This document shows positions 40,920-49,398 of a stretch of DNA of 53,075 nucleotides, piece by piece. Made by a program: the position numbers and the translations under genes. Under the pieces are notes generated by a model that searched no databases, had not been told where the DNA came from, and worked only from the letters and a program-made list of their open reading frames with translations. Source of the DNA: Bryobacterales bacterium (GTDB lineage: Bacteria > Acidobacteriota > Terriglobia > Bryobacterales > Bryobacteraceae); contig CANIIC010000006.1 in assembly GCA_947467395.1 (NCBI GenBank), positions 1 through 53,075 on the forward strand, written 5' to 3'. The stretch's first letter is position 1. Every line of letters begins with the position of its first letter.

Positions 40920-41846
40920 GTGAAGCTCCGTAGCGCAGTTTTCGCGTCCCTGTTTGCCTCCACCGTATTCGCCGGAGCACCGGCCATCGGAGTGGCCACC
41001 GCTAGCGGACCGTTTCAATTGGAAGGGTCCCGCATCTGGGGCAACTCTACGCTGTTTGAAGGTGCGAAAATCGAAACCACGGATGCATCGTCCGAACTCA
41101 AACTCTCGAACGGTGTGAAGGTCCAACTCGCGGCCGGCAGCTCGGCGCGCATTTGGAAGAATCGCGTGGAACTCGAACGCGGTGTCGGACAAGTCACTTC
41201 TTCAAATTCGTTTCCTGTGACCGTCGGCGGCATGACCGTCGAAGGCTCGCGCTATCGGGTCGGAGTTACCTCGGAAGCACGCATCGAAGTCGCGGCCCTC
41301 ACCGGCAACGCGCGAGTCCTGGGCGCACGAGGCACACTGGTCGGCTCGGTCCCTGCGGGCCGGAACCTGAGCTTTGCCATGCAGCAGACGCTCACCCGCA
41401 CCGGATGTCTGCTCTACAAGAACACCGGCTTCATTCTCCAGGTGGACGATTCTCCGGAAGTACTCCAACTCACCGGCGGGAATCTCCAGCCGAACCTCGG
41501 CAACCATGTGCAGATCGTCGGCGTACCCACGGGAGCCAACGCGACGATCAACCCTGCAAGTCAAGTTCTCAGCGTCAGCGCCGTCACCTTGCAATCGAAC
41601 GGTGGCTGCCTCACCGCAGCCGCAGCCCTGACCGCACAGACCACCATGCCCACCGCGACCACCCCGGTGACACCCGGCGCAACCGCGCCGGCCACCACTG
41701 CGGGAGCCGCAAAATCCGCACCGCCCGTGCTGAAATCCGCAGGCATGTCGACCGGAGCCAAAGTCGCTATCGTCGGCGCCATCGGCGGCGGCGGAGCTGG
41801 CGCGGCCATCGCCCTCAGCGGCAAGAAGAAGTCCACCAGCCCGTAA
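40920..41846 (+). CDS. FecR-domain exported protein with C-terminal membrane anchor
   Basis: 308 residues from a GTG. Signal peptide MKLRSAVFASLFASTVFA. The mature N-terminus is a FecR-like beta domain: GNSTLFEGAKIETTDASSEL, LSNGVKVQLAAGSSARIW and VELERGVGQVTSSNSFPV. A Thr/Pro/Ala-rich stretch (about 240-275) leads to a final helix (GAKVAIVGAIGGGGAGAAI) and KKK, probably a membrane anchor. FecR domains usually relay signals to sigma factors, but no sigma factor is adjacent; here it is more likely a surface protein. Confidence 0.83.
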   Translation: MKLRSAVFASLFASTVFAGAPAIGVATASGPFQLEGSRIWGNSTLFEGAKIETTDASSELKLSNGVKVQLAAGSSARIWKNRVELERGVGQVTSSNSFPVTVGGMTVEGSRYRVGVTSEARIEVAALTGNARVLGARGTLVGSVPAGRNLSFAMQQTLTRTGCLLYKNTGFILQVDDSPEVLQLTGGNLQPNLGNHVQIVGVPTGANATINPASQVLSVSAVTLQSNGGCLTAAAALTAQTTMPTATTPVTPGATAPATTAGAAKSAPPVLKSAGMSTGAKVAIVGAIGGGGAGAAIALSGKKKSTSP

Positions 41847-41858
41847 CGAAAACGCTCC

Positions 41859-41864
41859 TATAAT
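41859..41864 (+). promoter_or_regulatory. Putative -10 (TATAAT), leaderless-type, for the M20 peptidase operon
   Basis: Perfect TATAAT, five bases (GGAGT) and the GTG at 41870. GGAG is too close to the start to act as a normal ribosome-binding site. Confidence 0.52.
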
Positions 41865-41869
41865 GGAGT

Positions 41870-43240
41870 GTGCCGATCTCCACTCAGCCGTTCGTTGATG
41901 CCAACAAAGACCGCCTGCTGGAAGAACTGAAAGAGTTCCTCCGCATCCCCAGCGTCTCCACTGTTCCCGAACACAAAGCCGACGTTCGTCGCGCTGCTGA
42001 ATTCGTCGCCCAAGCCCTCCGCGACGCCAAGCTCGAAAACGTCGAAATCATCGAGACCAAGGGCCACCCGCTGGTCTACGCCGACTGGCTCAACGCCCCC
42101 GGCAAGCCCACCGTGCTCTGCTACGGCCACTACGACGTCCAGCCGCCCGACCCGCTCGACGAGTGGATCAGCCCGCCCTTCGAACCCACCATCCGCAACG
42201 GCAACATCTACGCCCGTGGCGCCACTGACGACAAGGGCCAGGTGTACATGCACATCAAGGCTGTGGAATCGCTGTTCGCCACCCACGGCACGCTCCCGCT
42301 GAATGTGAAGTTCCTCATTGAGGGCGAAGAAGAGTGCGGCGGCGAAGCCATTGCCGACTATCTTCCGAAAAACAAGACCAAGCTAAAGGCCGACGTCGCG
42401 CTGGTTTCCGACACCGAACTCTACGCCGAGGGCATCCCGACTCTTTGCGTCGGCCTGCGCGGCTTGGTCTACACCGAGATCGAAGCCCGTGGCGCGATGC
42501 GCGACCTGCACTCCGGCGTCTACGGAGGAGCGGCGCCAAACCCGTTGTTCGCCCTCGCGGAAATGTTGACCAAGCTGAAGGACGCGAACGGCCACATCCT
42601 CGTCCCCGGCATGTACGACGACGTGACCCCTCCGACGAAGGAAGAGAAGGCCAGTTGGGAATCACTGCCTTTCGACGAGGAAGAATATCGCAAGACGGAA
42701 GTCGGCTCCACCGAACTTACGGGCGAGCCCGGTTTCTCTGTCATGGAGCGCACCTGGGCACGGCCCACTCTCGAAGTTCACGGCATTGTCGGTGGCTACA
42801 TGGCTCCCGGCGCGAAGACCGTGATCCCGGCCAAGGCCACAGCGAAAGTCAGTATGCGCTTGGTTCCGGATCAGAACCCGGACAAGATTGTCGACGCGTA
42901 TAAAAAGTACGTCGCCTCGATCACCCCCAAAGGGATCCAGACCGAAGTGCGCGTGCTCAGCGCCAGTCCCGCCAGCAGCGTGAATCCCGATCATCCGGCG
43001 ATCCACTTTGCGGCCGAAGCTTTCGCCGAAGTATTGGGACGTGACACCGTATTCACGCGCGGCGGCGGCTCCATCCCGATCGTGGGTGACTTTAAGAACC
43101 ACCTCGGCATCCCGACCATCCTCATGGGTTTCAGTAACCCGGACGACGGCCTCCATTCCCCCAACGAAAAATATCCGGTAGCGAACTACTACGCCGGGAT
43201 TGTGACCATTGCCCATTTCTTTGAAAAATACGGCCGCTGA
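41870..43240 (+). CDS. M20 family dipeptidase
   Basis: 456 residues from a GTG. Metal-site motifs of M20 peptidases are in order: CYGHYDVQPPDP, YARGATDDKGQ and IEGEEECGGE, then a lid domain (DLHSGVYGG, GGYMAPGAKTVIPAKATAK) and the last ligand in the GFSNPDDGLHSPNE region. These dinuclear zinc enzymes cleave dipeptides or remove acyl groups. No signal peptide, so cytoplasmic. It overlaps murJ and heads the operon M20-murJ-TPR. Confidence 0.94.
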   Translation: MPISTQPFVDANKDRLLEELKEFLRIPSVSTVPEHKADVRRAAEFVAQALRDAKLENVEIIETKGHPLVYADWLNAPGKPTVLCYGHYDVQPPDPLDEWISPPFEPTIRNGNIYARGATDDKGQVYMHIKAVESLFATHGTLPLNVKFLIEGEEECGGEAIADYLPKNKTKLKADVALVSDTELYAEGIPTLCVGLRGLVYTEIEARGAMRDLHSGVYGGAAPNPLFALAEMLTKLKDANGHILVPGMYDDVTPPTKEEKASWESLPFDEEEYRKTEVGSTELTGEPGFSVMERTWARPTLEVHGIVGGYMAPGAKTVIPAKATAKVSMRLVPDQNPDKIVDAYKKYVASITPKGIQTEVRVLSASPASSVNPDHPAIHFAAEAFAEVLGRDTVFTRGGGSIPIVGDFKNHLGIPTILMGFSNPDDGLHSPNEKYPVANYYAGIVTIAHFFEKYGR

Positions 43241-44888
43241 GCCGACCGGACCGGAGCCTACACCCGCCGCGCAATCTGAAAAAGTGATGCGCTCGGCAGG
43301 TGTGGTCTCGCTTGCCGTCATGGCAAGCCGCGTCACCGGCCTGGCCCGCGAAATGGCGATGGCCTGGTTGTTCGGCGCCAGCATGTCCTACGACGCGTTC
43401 ATGCTGGGGTTCCGCATCCCGAACCTGACGCGCGACTTGTTCGCCGAAGGCGCCCTCTCCAGCGCGTTCGTCCCCACCTTCACGGAGTACCTTGCCAAAC
43501 GCAGCAAGGAAGACGCCGCGCGCCTTGCGAACCTGGTCGCCACAGCGATCATCCTGGTCGTCGGCACCTTCTGCGCACTCGGGATGATCTTCGCGCCGCA
43601 GTTGGTCGACCTGCTCGCCTCTGGCTTCCGCGCCGTCCCCGGCAAGTTCGAGCTCGCGGTCGAAATGACGCGCATCATGTTCCCGTTCCTGCTGCTGGTT
43701 GCACTCGCCGCGCAGGCCATGGGTGTCTTGAACGCGTGCAATCGCTTCGGCGTGCCCGCGATGTCGTCCACGTTCTTCAACATCGGTTCGGTGTTCTTCG
43801 GGATCACGCTCGGCGTGGTCCTTGGACCCTACATCGGCCTTGATCGCATCGAAGGCATGGCCATCGGTGTCGTCTTCGGTGGCCTGCTGCAACTTCTCTA
43901 TCAGGTCCCCAGCCTGATCGGTCTGGGCTTCACCTTCAAGCCGATGATCGATTGGTCCGACCCCGGCCTGCGCCGCATTCTCAAGTTGATGGGCCCCGCA
44001 ATCCTGGGCAATGCCGCCGTTCAGATCAACGTGATGGTGACCACGAACTTCGCCTCGCAGATCAACGATCCCGTGCGCGGCTTCGACGGACCCGTCAGCT
44101 GGCTCTCCTACGCGTTCCGATTCATGCAGCTGCCGCTCGGAGTCTTCGGCGTGGCCATCGGCTCAGCTACCTTGCCGTCCATCTCCCGCAGCGCCGCCGC
44201 CGGGAACATGGATGAGTTCCGCCAAACCATCTCGAACTCGCTCGGTACGGTGTTTCTGCTGACGCTGCCTTCTTCGATCGGGCTCGCGGTGCTAGGCGAG
44301 TCCATCATCGGCGCGATCTATCAGCGCGGCGCGTTCCAAGTCTATGACACCGAACAAACTGCCCTCGCGCTGTCGTTCTTTGCCATCGGACTCAGCGGCT
44401 ACGCGGCCTTGAAAGTCCTGGTACCGGCTTTTTATTCTTTGGGCGATGCACGCACGCCGATGCTAGTGAGTATTGGGTCAATCGTGATAAATTGGGGAGT
44501 TGCGGCCACCATGGTCCATGGGGTGGAACTGAGACAGGCCGGGCTCGCCTTGACCACTTCCGCGGTCGCACTCTTCGGATTTTTGGTGCAATTTTTGATG
44601 TTACGGAACCGGATTGGTGGCATCCATGGCCGGGCGCTGCTTGCGAAGCTCGTTCGCATCGCGGCTGCTTCGGCGGCAATGGCGGCAGTCGTATGGCTGT
44701 CGAGCCGTGGCATGCGCGCCTGGACCGGCACTGACCACTGGGCCCGCCTCGCCGACGTTGCGGTCTCCATGCCATTGGGCGTCGCCGTCTATTACGGTGC
44801 AGTAAAGGCCCTGGGCCTGCACGAAATCGACATGGTCGCCCGCTCCTTCACTGGCCCGCTGCAACGCCGCCTGCGGAGACAGTCGTGA
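43209..44888 (+). CDS. murJ: Lipid II flippase MurJ
   Basis: 559 residues from a TTG at 43209 that overlaps the M20 gene by 32 bases; an ATG at 43287 (MRSAGVVSLAV) is an equally possible start and gives 533 residues. About 14 membrane helices follow. Family features are SRVTGLAREMAMAWLFG, FRIPNLTRDLFAEGALSSAF (the signature RDLFAEGALS) and PLGVFGVAIGSATLPSISR. MurJ moves lipid II across the inner membrane for peptidoglycan synthesis and is essential in many bacteria. Confidence 0.95.
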   Translation: MPISLKNTAAEPTGPEPTPAAQSEKVMRSAGVVSLAVMASRVTGLAREMAMAWLFGASMSYDAFMLGFRIPNLTRDLFAEGALSSAFVPTFTEYLAKRSKEDAARLANLVATAIILVVGTFCALGMIFAPQLVDLLASGFRAVPGKFELAVEMTRIMFPFLLLVALAAQAMGVLNACNRFGVPAMSSTFFNIGSVFFGITLGVVLGPYIGLDRIEGMAIGVVFGGLLQLLYQVPSLIGLGFTFKPMIDWSDPGLRRILKLMGPAILGNAAVQINVMVTTNFASQINDPVRGFDGPVSWLSYAFRFMQLPLGVFGVAIGSATLPSISRSAAAGNMDEFRQTISNSLGTVFLLTLPSSIGLAVLGESIIGAIYQRGAFQVYDTEQTALALSFFAIGLSGYAALKVLVPAFYSLGDARTPMLVSIGSIVINWGVAATMVHGVELRQAGLALTTSAVALFGFLVQFLMLRNRIGGIHGRALLAKLVRIAAASAAMAAVVWLSSRGMRAWTGTDHWARLADVAVSMPLGVAVYYGAVKALGLHEIDMVARSFTGPLQRRLRRQS

Positions 44889-45766
44889 AGTTTGTCCTCG
44901 CTCTGTTCGCCGCCACCAGCCTGTACGCACAATCCGTACAGAGTCTCACCGCGCAGATTCAGCGCACGCCCACGGCAGCGCTGTACATCGAACGCGGCAG
45001 CGCCTACTTGGAAGCGGGCGATGCCAAGCAAGCCGTGGCCGACTATGACCGCGCACTCGAACGCGATTCCGTCAATCTCAAGGCGCTCACCTTACGTGCG
45101 CAAGCCTACACCAAGCTGAACCGCTTTCACGACGCCATCACGGACCTGAGCGGCGCCATCGCACTCGCGCCCGCCGACGCGATGCTGTATGTGGCGCGCT
45201 CGGACGCCTACGCGGCCGCAGGCGATGCACGCCACGCAAAGGAAGATCGCGAAGAAGCCGTACGTCTGGCCCCCGACGCGCTGGATCGCGCCCGCGAAAA
45301 AGAGGAATCCGCCGGAAGCGCGCCGAAGGAAGCCATCGCGTCCGTAGCCCCCGCAACGCCTCCCCCACTGGTTCGCAAGGTCACGCCACCCGCTCCACCA
45401 AAAGCACAGGAGCCCGCACCCGCTAAGACGGAGAGCAACGATCATGTCTCCGCCGCCGTCCACTATCAACGCGCCCACGACCTCATCTACAAGGGCAAGC
45501 ACGCCGAAGGCCGCGCCGAACTAAACGAAGCCATTCGGATGGAGCCGAACAATCCGGTCCTCTACAACACTCTCGGCTTCAGCTACTACTCTGCGAGGGA
45601 CTACAAGCGAGCGATCCAACAGTTCGACCGGGCGCTGCAGCTCAAGCACAACTACTTGAACGCCATGCGCAATCGCGCTCTCGCAAAAAAAGGGGCGGGC
45701 GATCTCAAAGGCTACGAAGCCGACCACCAGCATGAGTTGGAACTGAGCAACAGTCAGAAGCGCTAG
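44885..45766 (+). CDS. Exported TPR protein
   Basis: 293 residues from a GTG overlapping the murJ stop (GTGA). Signal peptide MKFVLALFAATSLYAQ, then three TPR-like units (ALYIERGSAYLEAGDAKQAV, RAQAYTKLNRFHDAITDL, RSDAYAAAGDARHAKEDR). A Pro/Lys/Ala linker (about 155-185) separates them from two more (YQRAHDLIYKGKHAEGRAEL, TLGFSYYSARDYKRAIQQFD). It is likely a periplasmic scaffold, possibly for cell-wall work given its operon with murJ. Its stop shares CTAG with the convergent NUDIX gene. Confidence 0.85.
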   Translation: MKFVLALFAATSLYAQSVQSLTAQIQRTPTAALYIERGSAYLEAGDAKQAVADYDRALERDSVNLKALTLRAQAYTKLNRFHDAITDLSGAIALAPADAMLYVARSDAYAAAGDARHAKEDREEAVRLAPDALDRAREKEESAGSAPKEAIASVAPATPPPLVRKVTPPAPPKAQEPAPAKTESNDHVSAAVHYQRAHDLIYKGKHAEGRAELNEAIRMEPNNPVLYNTLGFSYYSARDYKRAIQQFDRALQLKHNYLNAMRNRALAKKGAGDLKGYEADHQHELELSNSQKR

Positions 45767-46326
45767 ATCAGGCGCGCCGTCTTGGCGACCATCCGCCGCA
45801 TCGATGCATCCGTGTTCAACGCCGCGATTCCCGACAGCGGCACCCACGATACATCCTTCGATTCCGCACTCACCACCAACTGTTCCGTGGGATCCGCTTC
45901 CAGCAGAAACCGAACGTCGTAGTGATAGTGCGCCGGCTCACCCTTGCGCTCTGGAATCAGGTGGACATCCAGATCGAAGACGGCAAACGAAACCGGCCGC
46001 ACACGCGTCAGGCCCGATTCTTCCTGAGCCTCACGCATCGATGCTTCGAGCAAGCTCAGATCCCCCGGCTCTAGGTGCCCGCCCATCTGCAGCCACCGGT
46101 TCAGTCGCTTGTGCCACGTCAGCAGCGCTTGCCCACGCCGGCGCTCTCCGGGAGGCAGCGTATTCACAATCCAGCACGAAGCCGTGACGTGTCCCTCGGG
46201 AAACTCGCGATCGAAGCATCGTTCGCTCTGTCCCACGAACTGAAGCATGCGGTCGCGCATCTCCAGTTCCGTCGTATCGAACGGACGGTACCCTTCCAGG
46301 TGCTCGAGAAAACTCTGACGGTCCAT
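45763..46326 (-). CDS. NUDIX hydrolase
   Basis: 187 residues. The Nudix box is MGGHLEPGDLSLLEASMREA followed by QEESGL, with the expected REx2EExG; the spacing between the first glycine and the box is one or two residues longer than standard. An N-terminal helical region of about 45 residues precedes the fold. Nudix enzymes cleave nucleoside diphosphates linked to another group; the substrate is not evident. It starts on the last base of the chdC stop (TAATG), so the two are translationally coupled. Confidence 0.9.
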   Translation of the reverse strand: MDRQSFLEHLEGYRPFDTTELEMRDRMLQFVGQSERCFDREFPEGHVTASCWIVNTLPPGERRRGQALLTWHKRLNRWLQMGGHLEPGDLSLLEASMREAQEESGLTRVRPVSFAVFDLDVHLIPERKGEPAHYHYDVRFLLEADPTEQLVVSAESKDVSWVPLSGIAALNTDASMRRMVAKTARLI

Positions 46327-47144
46327 TACAGCGTCAACAGCGCTTCAAAGCCCGCGCGATCCAGGCGCTGTCCCACGAAGAACTGCCCGAAGGCCGCATA
46401 CACCGCGCTGACTTCGTCAAAACGCATCTCGTAGATCAGCTTCTTGAACACCAGCGGATCTTCGGCGAACAGGTCGACGCCCCATTCCCAGTCATCGAAC
46501 CCGATCGAGCCGGAGATGATCTGCCGGACCGTGCCCGCATAGCGGCGACCCACCATGCCGTGCTCTGACATCTGGCGCTGGCGCTCGGCCATCGGCAACT
46601 GATACCAGTTCTTGTGCTCGCCGCGACGGCGATCCATGGGGTAGAAACACACAAACTTCGCATCCGGAATCTCGGGATACAGGCGCGGCTTCATCGCCTC
46701 ATGCTGCCGCTGCATCGTCTCTTCAATCGCCGCGTTCCACTCCGGCGAATGCGGCACGATGCCCTTGTCCGTCAGCCCGCCGTAAGTCTTCATGGTCGAT
46801 TCGTACAACCCCAGCTCGACCACCGACACGTACGACGTCGGTTGTTCCAGGTAGTCCCACAACCGCAAGTGCGAAATTGCGGTCTGCACGCGGCCCAGCG
46901 TCTCGAAATCCGGACGGAAGTGGATCAGCATCAGGTCACCTTTGTGACCCAGCAGCGTAAACGCCGCAGTGCCGTCTTTCTCCATCCCTGCCAAGGCTGC
47001 GGAGGCCTCCTGAAGGATCGAGCTACGATCCGCCGCGGGCAGCGCTCGCCACGCAGCCCACCGGACGCGCAGCATCTGATGGAGCAGGCTAGCGCCTTCC
47101 AGGGTCAACGGAACTTCAGGCAGGTGGGGGGCGTGTTCGTGCAT
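46326..47144 (-). CDS. chdC: Coproheme decarboxylase (HemQ), chlorite dismutase family
   Basis: 272 residues. The C-terminal domain carries the coproheme-binding signature: CFYPMDRRRGEHKNWY with the catalytic Tyr168 and SEHGMVGRRYAG with the likely proximal His195. IISGSIGFDDWEWGVDLF, then FKKLIYEMRFDEVSAVYAAFG complete the pattern. It oxidatively decarboxylates two propionates of coproheme III, the last step of the coproporphyrin-dependent heme pathway. That route is characteristic of Gram-positives but also used by Acidobacteria and others. The Arg that makes true chlorite dismutases active is not in place, so chlorite breakdown is not expected. Confidence 0.93.
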   Translation of the reverse strand: MHEHAPHLPEVPLTLEGASLLHQMLRVRWAAWRALPAADRSSILQEASAALAGMEKDGTAAFTLLGHKGDLMLIHFRPDFETLGRVQTAISHLRLWDYLEQPTSYVSVVELGLYESTMKTYGGLTDKGIVPHSPEWNAAIEETMQRQHEAMKPRLYPEIPDAKFVCFYPMDRRRGEHKNWYQLPMAERQRQMSEHGMVGRRYAGTVRQIISGSIGFDDWEWGVDLFAEDPLVFKKLIYEMRFDEVSAVYAAFGQFFVGQRLDRAGFEALLTL

Positions 47145-47184
47145 CGTTTCTATTCTCGCTCAGTGACTGGAGCTGCCGCCATGC

Positions 47185-47190
47185 TAGAAT
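47185..47190 (+). promoter_or_regulatory. Putative -10 (TAGAAT), leaderless-type, for the zinc-ribbon protein
   Basis: CTAGAATC context; ends nine bases (CAAGACTCC) before the ATG at 47200. No ribosome-binding site. Confidence 0.48.
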
Positions 47191-47199
47191 CAAGACTCC

Positions 47200-47928
47200 A
47201 TGCACCCAGACGTAGCTCTGGTCACGCAGCTCCAACAGCTTGACCACCGGATGAGCGCTATTGAGAAGGAAGTTGCCGAACTTCCCCGTCACATCGCCGC
47301 CATTGAAAAGACCCTCGAATCCCATCTGCGCCGGCTTGAAGCCGACAAGGCGGCCCTAGCCGCTAATCAGCGGGATCGCAAGAACTTAGAACTCGAAGTC
47401 GGAACCCACCAGGCCAAAATTTCGAAACTCCGTGACCAGATGGCCGGAGCCAAGAATAACGAGCAGTACAAGGCGTTCCAGAACGAGATCGACTACGCCG
47501 AAAAAGAGATCAAGAAGTGCGAGGATCGCTCCATCCAACTGATGAGCGCCTCTGAACCTCTGGACGCCGCCGTCAAAGCTGCCGACGCCGCGCTCAAAGA
47601 GGAGCAGAAACTGGTGGAAGCCGAGAAGGTGAAGGCCCGCCAAGCCACCTCCGCCGATCAGGCCGAGCTGGAAAAACTGCGCGCCGAACACAAAGAAGCC
47701 TTCGCCAAACTGCCCCGTACCTCCCAAGCCGCGTACGAACGCATCCGCAAAAAGTGGAAGGGCACTGTGTCGGCCGAAGTGAAGGAAGGGCGCTGCTCCG
47801 CCTGTCAGATGATGCTCCGCCCGCAGTTCTTCCAGGACCTACGCAGGGGTACCGATCTGATGTTCTGTGAAACCTGCACGCGCTTCCTGTACTACAACGC
47901 CCCGGACCGCGCCGTCGACATGAGCTAG
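47200..47928 (+). CDS. Coiled-coil protein with C4 zinc ribbon (CdsZ-like, zf-RING_7)
   Basis: 242 residues. A long antiparallel coiled coil (about 10-185) contains [20 protein letters not shown], the family's best conserved stretch, and ends in a zinc ribbon at 195-232: [15 protein letters not shown] and [13 protein letters not shown]. Proteins of this shape are widespread, usually next to GTP cyclohydrolase-like or RNase H genes. Proposed roles as adaptors for nucleic acid or secretion are not settled. Confidence 0.88.
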   Translation: MHPDVALVTQLQQLDHRMSAIEKEVAELPRHIAAIEKTLESHLRRLEADKAALAANQRDRKNLELEVGTHQAKISKLRDQMAGAKNNEQYKAFQNEIDYAEKEIKKCEDRSIQLMSASEPLDAAVKAADAALKEEQKLVEAEKVKARQATSADQAELEKLRAEHKEAFAKLPRTSQAAYERIRKKWKGTVSAEVKEGRCSACQMMLRPQFFQDLRRGTDLMFCETCTRFLYYNAPDRAVDMS

Positions 47929-47931
47929 GTG

Positions 47932-47937
47932 TAGAAT
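47932..47937 (+). promoter_or_regulatory. Putative -10 (TAGAAT), leaderless-type, for the ComEA-like gene
   Basis: GTAGAATC context; ends seven bases (CGTCTCC) before the ATG at 47945. No ribosome-binding site. Confidence 0.5.
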
Positions 47938-47944
47938 CGTCTCC

Positions 47945-48286
47945 ATGAGACGCATTCTGCTCCTGTCGATGTTTGCCCTGTGCGCCGTGCTTACCGCGAC
48001 CGCACAGGCCCCGAAAGCGGCCACTAAGACCTTCCCGAAAGCCGAAGCCAAGGTCGCTGACGCCAAGGCCAAAGCCTCCGACCTCCTGGACCTCAACAGC
48101 GCCACCGCCGCGCAATTGAGTTCCCTGCCCGGTATTGGCGAAGCCTACTCGAAGAAGATCGTGGAAGGCCGCCCATATGCGGGTAAGGACGATCTGGTGA
48201 ACAAGAAGATCGTTCCCCAAGCCACCTACGAAAAAATCAAAGACTTGGTCATTGCGCGTCAAGGGGCGAAGGCTCAAGCGAAGTAG
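47945..48286 (+). CDS. Exported helix-hairpin-helix (ComEA-like) protein
   Basis: 113 residues. Signal peptide [20 protein letters not shown], a Lys/Ala-rich spacer, then a ComEA-type double helix-hairpin-helix: [38 protein letters not shown] and [14 protein letters not shown]. It should bind duplex DNA in the periplasm, as ComEA does during uptake for natural transformation. No other competence gene is nearby, so this role is inferred from the domain alone. Confidence 0.9.
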   Translation: MRRILLLSMFALCAVLTATAQAPKAATKTFPKAEAKVADAKAKASDLLDLNSATAAQLSSLPGIGEAYSKKIVEGRPYAGKDDLVNKKIVPQATYEKIKDLVIARQGAKAQAK

Positions 48287-48301
48287 TCTTGAAATCGAAA
48301 A

Positions 48302-48321
48302 GGCTGCCTTATGAGGCAGCC
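48302..48321. terminator. Rho-independent terminator between convergent genes
   Basis: Perfect 8-bp GC-rich stem GGCTGCCT/AGGCAGCC with a TATG loop, followed by CTTTCATTT on the plus strand and by a T-run (TTTTCGATTTC) on the minus strand, so it may act in both directions. It is the clearest terminator in the window. The rest of 48287-48359 is T-rich without other structure. Confidence 0.78.
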
Positions 48322-48359
48322 CTTTCATTTCTGACTTCTGTTTTTTAACTTCTGCCTTT

Positions 48360-49241
48360 TTAAGCTTGGAACGGCGTGCGCTGCAGTGCTTCCGCTTCTT
48401 CGCGCATGCGAGCGCGGCGGCGGCTGCCCGGCCATTCCAGGCGCATGTCCTCGCAAACCTCGTCCAGCATCTCGACGGTGCAGGTTTTGGTCTCGGCGGC
48501 AAACGCGCTTAACAGCAGATTGTCACAGACAGCATTGATCACGCGCGGGATACCTTGCGTGCGCAGATGGATCTCCGCCATCAGTTCTTCCGGAAACACA
48601 GACTGGTTCGGCATGCCGGCGTGTTCCAGGCGGGATTCGATGTATTCCACCGCATCGCGCAACGTGAACGGTTGCAGGTTACAGCGCAGCACAATGCGTT
48701 GCTTCAATTGCCGCAGGTTCGGTGCATCCAGCTTACGATCCAATTCCGGCTGACCCGCCAGGATGATCTGGATCAACTTCCCGTTGCGATTTTCGAGGTT
48801 CCCCAGCAGGCGAATCTCTTCCAGCACTTCCCATTCCAGGTTGTGCGCTTCGTCGACGATCAGCACCACTGTGCGACCGTCCTGGGCCTGCTCCACCAAC
48901 AGTTGATTCAGGGCGAACAACACTTCCGTCTTCGACGTCCTGGAACACGGCAGATCCAGATCGTAGGCGATCATCTCAAAAAACTGTTCCGCGTTGATCC
49001 GCGAATTGAAGAGGAAGGCGAATTCGATGAACTGCGCTTCCATGTAGTCGCGCAGGCATTCGAGCATCGTCGTTTTGCCGGTTCCGACCTCGCCCGTTAG
49101 GACGATGAACCCTTTGCGCGCCTGCACCCCATAAACCAGATTCGCCAACGCTTCCTCGTGCTGCTCGCTGCGATAGAAGAATGCCGGGTCCGGACTGAGG
49201 TTAAAGGGGCTCTCCGAAAATCCAAAGAAAGCGTTATACAT
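48360..49241 (-). CDS. ExeA-like AAA ATPase (PEP-CTERM/exosortase-locus type)
   Basis: 293 residues from the ATG at 49241, which gives the family start MYNAFFGFSESPFNLSPDP; an ATG at 49286 would add a 15-residue leader containing a palindrome. Walker A TGEVGTGKTTM, Walker B VVLIVDEAHNL and LLGNLENRNGKLIQIILAGQ (sensor region) are present. This form resembles the ATPase found in polysaccharide and PEP-CTERM loci rather than type II secretion ExeA itself. It lies near a GT-C glycosyltransferase, in keeping with a glycan role, although the rest of such a locus is absent. Confidence 0.9.
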   Translation of the reverse strand: MYNAFFGFSESPFNLSPDPAFFYRSEQHEEALANLVYGVQARKGFIVLTGEVGTGKTTMLECLRDYMEAQFIEFAFLFNSRINAEQFFEMIAYDLDLPCSRTSKTEVLFALNQLLVEQAQDGRTVVLIVDEAHNLEWEVLEEIRLLGNLENRNGKLIQIILAGQPELDRKLDAPNLRQLKQRIVLRCNLQPFTLRDAVEYIESRLEHAGMPNQSVFPEELMAEIHLRTQGIPRVINAVCDNLLLSAFAAETKTCTVEMLDEVCEDMRLEWPGSRRRARMREEAEALQRTPFQA

Positions 49242-49268
49242 GTGGGGGTTTTGGCCCTCTCTTACAAC

Positions 49269-49282
49269 TACTATCGATAGTA
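49269..49282. repeat. 14-bp perfect palindrome upstream of the ATPase gene
   Basis: TACTATCGATAGTA, 28 bases before the ATG at 49241 and in the 157-base gap between divergent genes. It may be a regulator-binding site; TACTAT could also be a -10 on the minus strand. The remaining gap shows no other element. Confidence 0.4.
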
Positions 49283-49398
49283 CCATGCGTTTTCAGGAGG
49301 GCTCCCTGGAACTTTGTTCCACCGAAGGAGGCGGCTGGTTCCGGTATTCCTGACCCGCAGTCCTACAGCCCCACCGGAGCTCTGTCGATCTCCCGTAA

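Noticed and set aside
40920-41846. FecR-domain protein as an anti-sigma regulator
   Set aside because: It has a cleavable signal, a C-terminal membrane anchor and no sigma factor or TonB-receptor gene beside it.
47145-47199. GAGAAT before chdC as a leaderless -10
   Set aside because: It sits at the right distance from the ATG at 47144 but does not fit TANNNT; I did not count it with the other sites.
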